Positions 53,969 through 61,156 of a stretch of 64,000 nucleotides of DNA are shown here, piece by piece; position 1 is the stretch's first letter, and every line of letters starts with the position of its first letter. The notes beneath the pieces are model-generated. The model was not told where the DNA came from. It did not search any database and saw only the letters and a program-made list of their open reading frames with translations. The stretch spans positions 1 to 64,000 of the forward strand of contig CAITZA010000363.1 of the NCBI GenBank assembly GCA_903896745.1, written 5' to 3'. This DNA comes from an uncultured Desulfomonile sp. Its GTDB lineage: Bacteria > Desulfobacterota > Desulfomonilia > Desulfomonilales > Desulfomonilaceae. Position numbers and translations under genes: made by a program.

Positions 53969-55128
53969 AGCAAGTTTCTGTTCTCGGTAGCGCTGGGTCA
54001 ATAGGAATTCAGGCACTCGATGTCATCAGATTGCATCCCGACAAATTCCGGGTTGCAGCCTTGGCGTCAGGCTCCAGTCTGGACCTCCTTGAAGCCCAGG
54101 TGCGGGAATTCTGTCCAGCCCTTGTCTCATGCGGAAACGAAAACGTCTGCAAAGAACTTAAAATCAGGCTAAGAGATTATTCAAAGCCGATAGATATCGT
54201 TCATTCCAAAGAGGGGCTTGAATTAGCTTCCACTTATGTTTCAGCGGATATCGTGGTGGGCGGATTGCCTGGTAGCGTTGGGCTTAGGCCAGCTTTCCTG
54301 ACTGTTGCCGCTGGAAAAGATCTGGCTTTGGCAACCAAGGAAGTCTTGGTAATGGCCGGAAGTCTTTTCATGGAATCGGTAAAAGCCTCAAGAACAAGGT
54401 TATTGCCCGTTGATTCGGAACAGTCGGCCATTTTTCAATGTTTAGAGGGAAACCAGGGGCGTTCCATAAAGAAGATACACCTTACAGCTTCTGGTGGACC
54501 GTTCCGAAAAAAAAACCTTGAAGAAATTAACCGGATGACACGGGAAGAGGCTTTGCGTCATCCGCGCTGGAAGATGGGACCAAAAGTTACTGTTGATTCG
54601 GCTACACTTATGAATAAGGGTCTCGAAGTGATTGAGACCAAATGGCTGTTCGACATTCCAGCCTCACAAATAGAAGTGTTGGTGCATCCAGAAAGTATAA
54701 TTCATTCGATGGTTGAATATATGGATGGCTCAATCATTGCCCAGCTAGGGGCTACAGACATGAGAATACCTATTGGTTATGCCTTGGCATACCCCGAACG
54801 CATAAGCTCGGGAGTCGATCCTGTAGACTTTGCAAAACTGGGGGCGCTAACATTTGAGAAAGCGGATGTTGAAAAATTTCCCCTGTTACAGGCGGCATAC
54901 CAATCCCTGGATGATGACTTGAATTGCTCCCCTATAATTTTGAATGCTGCTGATGAGGTTGCTGTAAGTCTTTTCCTGTCCGGAAGCATCCCCTTTGGTA
55001 AAATAGCGCCAATCGTTATGGAAGCCCTGAACAAGATTCCTCCGGTCAGTCTTAACGGGCTCGATGAAATTGAAGCCTTTCACAACCATGTAACCCAAGT
55101 TGTGATGGAGTTGGCGCCTAACTTTTAG
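53965..55128 (+). CDS. dxr: 1-deoxy-D-xylulose 5-phosphate reductoisomerase
   Basis: 387-residue NADPH enzyme of the MEP isoprenoid pathway. The nucleotide motif GSAGSIGIQALDV is at 9-21, LPVDSEQSAIFQCLEG near 150, LTASGGPFR near 177 and the metal/substrate motif MNKGLEVIETKWLF near 215. In many proteobacteria rseP follows dxr; here the next gene is an unrelated dehydrogenase after 91 bases. Confidence 0.96.
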   Translation: MKQVSVLGSAGSIGIQALDVIRLHPDKFRVAALASGSSLDLLEAQVREFCPALVSCGNENVCKELKIRLRDYSKPIDIVHSKEGLELASTYVSADIVVGGLPGSVGLRPAFLTVAAGKDLALATKEVLVMAGSLFMESVKASRTRLLPVDSEQSAIFQCLEGNQGRSIKKIHLTASGGPFRKKNLEEINRMTREEALRHPRWKMGPKVTVDSATLMNKGLEVIETKWLFDIPASQIEVLVHPESIIHSMVEYMDGSIIAQLGATDMRIPIGYALAYPERISSGVDPVDFAKLGALTFEKADVEKFPLLQAAYQSLDDDLNCSPIILNAADEVAVSLFLSGSIPFGKIAPIVMEALNKIPPVSLNGLDEIEAFHNHVTQVVMELAPNF

Positions 55129-55219
55129 CGCAAGGACCGGCAGGTATTCCAAGAAATCTTAACTTCGCAACTTGGAGGGTCGGTAACATTTTGTCAATTG
55201 ATAAGAGGGTTGATCCGAA

Positions 55220-56182
55220 ATGAAAGTACTTTTTTGCGGTCGCATATTTGCTCAAGCTCCCGTCTTTCTGGCCAAGGCTCTGCCCACTGATGAAATTGTT
55301 AGCTGCGACACCCTGGATGCGCCTGCCCAATCAGTCGATGCGGACGTGCTGATACCTCTGATGACTCCCATTACACGCAGTATCATTGAGGGCAGTGGCG
55401 CCGGACTCATTCAGCAGTGGGGGGTCGGACTAGAGGGGGTAGACATAGGATATGCCACTGAAAAAGGCGTCAGGGTTTGTAACGTTCCGGGGGACGTTAC
55501 CTATAACGCTGATTCAACTGCTGAACATGCTATATTTCTTATGATGGCTCTCGCCAGACGAATGAATGAATTCGGCGCAAGTTTTGAATCCAACTCATGG
55601 GGAAGTCCAACAGGAAGGTCTCTTTTTGAAGCCAGGGCCCTGATCGTCGGACTCGGAAGGGTGGGGCGAGCTCTCGCCCGGAAACTCAAAGCCCTGGGCA
55701 TGCTTGTACAAGCGATAAGCAGGGATGGGAGAATTCCTGAAGAAGATAAACCCTATGTGGACAGCGTGGGAAAACTCTCGGACCTTCTCAATCTTTCGCG
55801 TGAAGCGGATTTTGTTATTTCAACAACATCGCTTAACGATCAAACTCGGGGGTTGTTTGATTCCAGATTGTTCAACTCAATGAGAGACACGGCTTTTGTG
55901 ATAAATGTGTCCAGAGGCCCTGTGGTAATAGATGCAGATTTGCTTGAAGCTCTTTCGACAGGGAAAATAGCAGGGGCTGGTCTGGACGTTTTTTCAACCG
56001 AGCCATTTAGCGCAAACCGAGATCTCCTGGCTTCTCCGAAAGTGGTTGCCTCACCGCACATTGCCGGAGTAACTATTCAAAACTATATAGGGATTTGTTC
56101 TGTGGTCGCAGAAAATATCAAACGGTTAAAAGAATTCAGGCCTCTACAATTCTGTGCAAATTTCTCTGATACTGAAATCTGA
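55220..56182 (+). CDS. D-isomer specific 2-hydroxyacid dehydrogenase family protein
   Basis: 320-residue NAD-dependent oxidoreductase. The Rossmann motif GLGRVGRALARKLKALGM is near 143-160. The catalytic Arg is in INVSRGPVV (about 232), Glu in STEPF (about 261) and the acid-base His in SPHIAG (about 279). The closest general type is phosphoglycerate/glycerate/formate-dehydrogenase-like; the substrate is not predictable. AGGG lies ahead of ATG 55220. It may be expressed from its own promoter after dxr. Confidence 0.9.
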   Translation: MKVLFCGRIFAQAPVFLAKALPTDEIVSCDTLDAPAQSVDADVLIPLMTPITRSIIEGSGAGLIQQWGVGLEGVDIGYATEKGVRVCNVPGDVTYNADSTAEHAIFLMMALARRMNEFGASFESNSWGSPTGRSLFEARALIVGLGRVGRALARKLKALGMLVQAISRDGRIPEEDKPYVDSVGKLSDLLNLSREADFVISTTSLNDQTRGLFDSRLFNSMRDTAFVINVSRGPVVIDADLLEALSTGKIAGAGLDVFSTEPFSANRDLLASPKVVASPHIAGVTIQNYIGICSVVAENIKRLKEFRPLQFCANFSDTEI

Positions 56183-56375
56183 TGAATCTTACCGACTTGC
56201 CTTCGGGAAGCTGAACACGGAAATGAAGGGGTACGAGCCGGAAAAGAAGTTTCCAGGTATGATGTGACGCTTTGGTAAGCCTGAAATGAAGATTGCAAAA
56301 TTAAGAGCCATCGTGAAATTACTTGCGTATGCGTAGGTGTTGGTGGCTAAAACCCAAGCAAGCTACAACCACATT

Positions 56376-57440
56376 TCAGGCAGTGCAGTTTTTCATCAAT
56401 TTCTTGGGATTTGAATACGGCCTCTTTATAATTTTCAGGAAATCAGTGATGAGTTTATCGCAAAGCTGATTTCGCTCAAGTTCGGTCAATCCGGCCAGAG
56501 AAGCCTGACCTCCGGCCATTTCCCTATGGCCTCCGGCTGAACCTAACTTACCGAGAAGTCTTATCAGGACATTACCAGCTTTTAAGGTTCTAGAGGTAGA
56601 TCTTAAAGACAGGGCGATCTGTTCATTAATTTCCCCCATGCAGAGCGACCAGTTCACTCCCTCTATGCGAAGCATCAGGTCCGAAAGTTCGGGTATTATA
56701 GATTCCATCCTGATTTTTCCAAGATTTGATATTGCAGCGTCCTTGTAAATAACTGAATTTGCTAGACCTGTGTAGAATTCCTCGAAATAGGCTATAGGAA
56801 GCTCCGGTTTTTCAATACAACCCAAAACTCTTGGATTAGTCAGGGGCGTCAGATAATTGAACGCGTGATAATCAGCCTTTCCTGCTCCACGAATCAAAGA
56901 ATTGGTGTCAGTCTTCAATCCATAGAGCAATGCATTTGCGATGGGTCTGGTAAGTTTGAGCCCAGCCGCAAGGAGGTATTCGGTAAGAATGGTCGAAGTA
57001 GCCCCGTAATGCGGCCGAATATCATTGAAAAGGGCCTTTTGGGACATTTTTCTTAAGGGGTGATGGTCAATTACAACAAGGGGAAGAGCGCCCTTTGCGG
57101 TGAGAAGATTGTTGCCAGAGCCCGGTTGCGCGTCAACAAGCATTGTGGAATCATATTTCGAAGCGCTCACCTTTTTCAGAGACATCATCTTTATTTTCAA
57201 CCGTTGGATCATAGCCTTATTCTCTGCCCGGGTGACGACCCCGCCATATCCCAGAGTGGTTCTGATTCCGAATTTTTTCAGGAGTAAGAAACTCAGGGCG
57301 AAAGAACTCGCTATGGTGTCAGGATCGGGGTTATTGTGGCAGAGTATGAGAGGCCTTAAGTGAGGACGATTCAAAAATAGACGAGCAAGTTCTTCAAGCT
57401 TGGATTGTGAATAGCTCAAATCCCATCTGGTCGAGTTCAT
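56376..57440 (-). CDS. DHH/DHHA1 family phosphoesterase
   Basis: 354 residues. The DHH domain shows CHNNPDPDTIASSFAL, VDAQPGSGN and VIDHHPL, metal-binding motifs of the NrnA/RecJ superfamily. The DHHA1 domain near the C terminus has GSAGGHREMAGGQA. An N-terminal extension of about 30 residues precedes it. Stand-alone members degrade short RNA, pAp or cyclic dinucleotides; which applies here is unknown. A second DHH protein (nrnA-like) is only 2 kb away. Confidence 0.88.
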   Translation of the reverse strand: MNSTRWDLSYSQSKLEELARLFLNRPHLRPLILCHNNPDPDTIASSFALSFLLLKKFGIRTTLGYGGVVTRAENKAMIQRLKIKMMSLKKVSASKYDSTMLVDAQPGSGNNLLTAKGALPLVVIDHHPLRKMSQKALFNDIRPHYGATSTILTEYLLAAGLKLTRPIANALLYGLKTDTNSLIRGAGKADYHAFNYLTPLTNPRVLGCIEKPELPIAYFEEFYTGLANSVIYKDAAISNLGKIRMESIIPELSDLMLRIEGVNWSLCMGEINEQIALSLRSTSRTLKAGNVLIRLLGKLGSAGGHREMAGGQASLAGLTELERNQLCDKLITDFLKIIKRPYSNPKKLMKNCTA

Positions 57441-57583
57441 TTTTCATCGCTCAATGAAAAAGGTATTTTTAGGACGCCAATAACTACAAGAACTAACAAA
57501 AGATTGTTTCTGTCTGCCGGATGAACGGCTCCATGATCCGTTGGAACTTCACAAAAAAGTAAAATGAAACCAGCTCAAAGTTA

Positions 57584-59170
57584 TCAATCGCTTGAATCCG
57601 GGTTATCAAACGAAGACAACATCTTTTTTACCAAACGCTCGTTCAGTACCATGCCCCTGATGGAACCTTTGGTTCTTGCATAACGATTCTCAATAAATGC
57701 CTTGAATTCAAGGTCCCTCCGATCCTTCATGTGAACTTCGCCCATCAGGGTAAGCACCTCACCCGGGGGGGCCATGGTATTTAAATCGGGGAATTCTGTT
57801 CCGGTGAGGATTGGTACGAGCTTGGAATTGTTAACGATCTTGAAAACGAGGAAAGCCCCAAACTGGGCAACTGCCTCCATTTGGAGGTGGCCACCAAAAA
57901 CAGGCATGTTTACAAAATGATCCTTAAGTATGGGATTCTGCTCAGGGCCGGGTATCCTGAATCTGGCAAATCCAATCATACCGTCGTGAAACTCACCGGC
58001 TTCCATAATTACACGATCCAGAAAAAGGAAATTGTCCCCGTACATGTGGAGCGTTTTTCGTATGTGATCTTTCTCATACACAACCCATCGTCTATTTTTT
58101 GCGGGTATGCTAATAGTCTTGGTGCGTTCCTTGGCTAGACTGATTTGAGTGAGGCCGCATAGGTCCTTGTAATATATTTGTCTGACATCTCCAGACCGAT
58201 AAAGCTTCTTGTCCACAAATTCAGATATTAGTAGTGATCCCGAAGCATCTCTCACAAATTCGGATACGATCTCTACCGCACGGCGAAGGACTGGAAAACT
58301 GCCATCGTTTCTCATACTGTTAAATAGTGAATGCACTCTATCAAACATAGCCGCATTGTCTTGTGATGAAGATATTATCTTCCATTCAGAAGCCAGAAAG
58401 GTTCTAACGGAGTTTTTCAACTCTCCAAACCCTTCGAGGGCCGAAAGAGAATCATTCATTTTCTTCAGAAAGGGGTCAATTGCAGCGGAGCATGATTTCT
58501 GGTTTTCGAGGTGAGAAACATAGTTGTACATAACGGCTATCTCAATTCCCGTGAAAAACTGGGAGGATTGAGTCCAAGCCTCAGGGAAAGCCGCTACCAG
58601 GGTATTCTTGCCGTGACGGCCCAATCTGCTGGAAAGCTTTTCGAGATACTTTTTGGTCTGACCAATAAAATATGGAAGATCGCCTCTATATGTGAGTGAG
58701 ATGTACTGTGTTTCGGAGTCACATATCGATGAAAGCCCATTGACGGCGTCCTGCAGGGAACCAGCATTTACGTAATAGACATTGCGTTTTACCGCTGTAG
58801 CCATATCCGAAAAGACACTCTTGCCTTTTAATATGTCGCCAACCGCTTTCATTACGGACGGTTTCCTTGGAAAACCTCCCGCAACCGTATGTATTAAGGC
58901 TTCCAGGCGTTCGACTCCCTTTTCCCTCAAGGTTTTTGCGACAATGTTCAATGTCTTGAAAACTTCGCTTCTTTTTTCCGAGTCAAACCTTAGGGGCACG
59001 TCCAGAAGGGTAATGCCGGTTTTTTCAAAGAAAGCTCTTTCGCGGGAATTCTTGGGGTCAAGCGATGTTCCAAAAACAGTAGCTCCGGCTCTAACTGCCG
59101 CTGAAGCAATTGAAGCTCCATAGCCGCCTTCTCTTGCCCCCAGGATTAGAACGTTTTTTCCAGTTAGCAT
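57584..59170 (-). CDS. fusion of enoyl-ACP reductase-like SDR and FabZ/FabA-like hotdog dehydratase
   Basis: 528 residues from ATG 59170 (AAGGG seven bases upstream); the track start at TTG 59224 adds 18. The N-terminal about 210 residues form an SDR: LTGKNVLILGAREGGYGASIASAAVRAG is an atypical cofactor motif, and Y-x6-K (YFIGQTKK) fits the FabI-type active site. A central region of about 170 residues is unrecognised. The C-terminal about 160 residues are hotdog-like: DHFVNMPVFGGHLQMEAVAQFGA aligns with the FabZ active loop, keeping its His and Glu but with GGH for PGV. A single chain holding dehydratase and enoyl reductase could carry out two steps of an acyl elongation cycle. No other fab gene is adjacent. 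Confidence 0.7.
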   Translation of the reverse strand: MLTGKNVLILGAREGGYGASIASAAVRAGATVFGTSLDPKNSRERAFFEKTGITLLDVPLRFDSEKRSEVFKTLNIVAKTLREKGVERLEALIHTVAGGFPRKPSVMKAVGDILKGKSVFSDMATAVKRNVYYVNAGSLQDAVNGLSSICDSETQYISLTYRGDLPYFIGQTKKYLEKLSSRLGRHGKNTLVAAFPEAWTQSSQFFTGIEIAVMYNYVSHLENQKSCSAAIDPFLKKMNDSLSALEGFGELKNSVRTFLASEWKIISSSQDNAAMFDRVHSLFNSMRNDGSFPVLRRAVEIVSEFVRDASGSLLISEFVDKKLYRSGDVRQIYYKDLCGLTQISLAKERTKTISIPAKNRRWVVYEKDHIRKTLHMYGDNFLFLDRVIMEAGEFHDGMIGFARFRIPGPEQNPILKDHFVNMPVFGGHLQMEAVAQFGAFLVFKIVNNSKLVPILTGTEFPDLNTMAPPGEVLTLMGEVHMKDRRDLEFKAFIENRYARTKGSIRGMVLNERLVKKMLSSFDNPDSSD

Positions 59171-59356
59171 CAATAAGCCCTTGTAATCCATTTTTGGGTC
59201 AAATAGCTTCTGAACATACAGCAAATGACAATTTTCGTCAACTTTGGGCGCCCCAGGTAGGCCCAGATCAGGATGGCTAGCCCAGCCAAAAACAATTCCA
59301 GAGTTCCGATTCCAACTCGTTGATATGGTAAACTCTCAGCAGAGCCCTAAGTGGAA

Positions 59357-60316
59357 TTATTTTATTTCATCTTTAATAGAGGATATTATCTGGTCTTTGA
59401 GGGACCGGAAATCGAGTCCGGATTTGATGCCCGCCGCTCTGCGATGACCTCCTCCGCCAAATTTTGCCGCGATGGCCGAAACATCCAGGTTGCCTTTAGA
59501 CCTTAGACTTACACGGGTAAAATCGTCTGAAATCTTGGTCATTAGGACGCCAACCTCAACTCCACGAGTCTCTCGGAGCTTGTTTACAAGGTTTTCTCCA
59601 TCAGACAGAGATGCGCCGGCTTCTTCAAAATCTGAATTGAAAAGGACACTAAGAGCCAGTTTGCCGTCCAGTAATAATTCCAGCCTGTTAAGTACATGTT
59701 TTTCCAGCGCTAGCCTTTGTATGGGATGTTCCTCGAAAAGATACTGAGTTATCTGGTATGAATCAATTCCGGACTCGCACATTTGGGCAGCGAGTCTAAA
59801 GGTTGAACTGTTCACACCTTCGAACCTGAAACAGCCCGTATCAGTCACCAGACCGGTAAAAAGAGCCTTAGAGGCATTATAGGAAGGTCGATGTCCGGTA
59901 GCCTTAACTATTTCAAAGATGAGAGAGGATGTGGAATTGGCCGAGGCTGAAACAAGATTGATGTCTCCGAAAGATGGATTCGTAGGGTGGTGATCAATAT
60001 TTATAAGTTTGGTGTGCGGTCTCAGTTTCCTGATTCCCGGAACAATTCGATTTTCATCAGCCGCATCTACCGAAATGATGATGTTGGGCCTTAGCTCACT
60101 CAGGTCAGCGTCAACCAGTATTTCATCAATTCCGGTCAAGAAGGAAAAGAGCTCAGGTGGTTTTGATTCAAAAACAAGAAAAGATGTCTTCCCCATTTCA
60201 GCCAAGGAAAGGTGGAGTCCAAGGCTAGATCCAACAGCGTCTCCATCTGGATTGACGTGGGTTACTATCAGGAAACGATCGGACTCCGAAATCAGTCTGG
60301 CAATTTCTTCAAACAT
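59357..60316 (-). CDS. nrnA: NrnA-like DHH phosphatase (nanoRNase/pAp phosphatase)
   Basis: 319 residues. VTHVNPDGDAVGSSLGL, VDAADENR, NIDHHPTN and DTGCFRFE are the four metal motifs of the DHH domain; the DHHA1 motif is GGGGHRRAAG. Proteins of this type, encoded beside rbfA, hydrolyse short oligoribonucleotides and 3'-phosphoadenosine 5'-phosphate. The latter is of interest in a sulfate metaboliser, but dissimilatory reduction makes no PAP. Its start overlaps the rbfA end by 8 bases. Confidence 0.93.
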   Translation of the reverse strand: MFEEIARLISESDRFLIVTHVNPDGDAVGSSLGLHLSLAEMGKTSFLVFESKPPELFSFLTGIDEILVDADLSELRPNIIISVDAADENRIVPGIRKLRPHTKLINIDHHPTNPSFGDINLVSASANSTSSLIFEIVKATGHRPSYNASKALFTGLVTDTGCFRFEGVNSSTFRLAAQMCESGIDSYQITQYLFEEHPIQRLALEKHVLNRLELLLDGKLALSVLFNSDFEEAGASLSDGENLVNKLRETRGVEVGVLMTKISDDFTRVSLRSKGNLDVSAIAAKFGGGGHRRAAGIKSGLDFRSLKDQIISSIKDEIK

Positions 60317-60665
60317 TGTCTTCCCTATCGACTGTAAGTTTGTTCAAGATACTATTTATACGGTCCGAGTAGTCGAATGAAGAATCATAAATGAAAGTAA
60401 TTTGTGGCACATATTTTAAGTCGAGTTCGTCCCTGAGCCTCTTCCTGATAAAACCCTCCGCAGATTGTAACCCGGCTAGATGGGCTTCTGTCTTGCCATC
60501 GGTCAGACAACTGAAATATATTCTAGCCGATTTTAAGTCCGAGCTCATGGTGACTTCAGTTATTGTGACTCCCTGAATGCGTGGATCCTTGGTGTCATTT
60601 TTAATGATGTCAGATACAACTTCCCGAATTAGATCGGCGACCCTGTTTTTTCTAAAATTTGACAT
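60309..60665 (-). CDS. rbfA: 30S ribosome-binding factor A
   Basis: 118-residue KH-like factor for 30S maturation and cold adaptation. RVADLIREVVSDIIKNDTKDPRIQGVTITEVTMSSDLKSARIYFS covers the family core, and the C terminus ends LDLKYVPQITFIYDSSFDYSDRIN. Standard placement downstream of infB and ylxP. Confidence 0.96.
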   Translation of the reverse strand: MSNFRKNRVADLIREVVSDIIKNDTKDPRIQGVTITEVTMSSDLKSARIYFSCLTDGKTEAHLAGLQSAEGFIRKRLRDELDLKYVPQITFIYDSSFDYSDRINSILNKLTVDREDNV

Positions 60666-60761
60666 TTGAAGTTCTTTCTCTCTGCTGGGAAAGACCGAAG
60701 AAAATTGCGTTGATATTTGTCGAGAAAGTGATCCGGCAATAACAACCGCTCAATTCATGAA

Positions 60762-61058
60762 TCAGAGTCCTCCGAACTGAATCAACTCAGTGTTAAATGC
60801 CGCAATTTCTACAAGGCGGAGGTCTTCGATGAAACTGTGGATGCTTTCCAACATACTGTGAGCGTGTCCGGATTCATTTGATACCACCGCAGCGGCAAGT
60901 ACCGAACTCTGCCATTTGTCATGATCTCCAACTTCGGCGATTGAAATGTCAAATTTTGCTCTGACCTTCCCCAAAATACTTTTTACAACCTGTCTTTTTT
61001 CTTTCAGAGAAAAGGACTGGTGTATAATTATTCTGATTGTAGCCACACCAACCACCAT
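60762..61058 (-). CDS. DUF503 (YlxP-like) protein
   Basis: 98 residues from ATG 61058 (MVVGVATIRI), the usual family start; the track start at 61103 runs back through a terminator hairpin. SFSLKEKRQVVKSILGKVRAKFDISIAEV and SVLAAAVVSNE are typical of DUF503. It lies between infB and rbfA as in Firmicutes and deltaproteobacteria, and is presumed to act in ribosome assembly, without proof. Confidence 0.9.
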   Translation of the reverse strand: MVVGVATIRIIIHQSFSLKEKRQVVKSILGKVRAKFDISIAEVGDHDKWQSSVLAAAVVSNESGHAHSMLESIHSFIEDLRLVEIAAFNTELIQFGGL

Positions 61059-61073
61059 TTGAAGTATTCCCAT

Positions 61074-61102
61074 AAAAAAATGAGGCGTGCCAAGACGCCT
61101 CA
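61074..61102 (-). terminator. intrinsic terminator between infB and ylxP
   Basis: On the minus strand TGAGGCGT / ACGCCTCA form a perfect 8-bp stem with a 6-base loop (61102-61081), followed by seven T (61080-61074). A second hairpin with AACGCT / AGCGTT arms lies upstream of it. It separates infB from ylxP-rbfA-nrnA. Confidence 0.85.
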
Positions 61103-61156
61103 AATCATCCTTAAACGCTGATCCTGAAGATCATTAAAAATCAAGCGTTACGGCGT

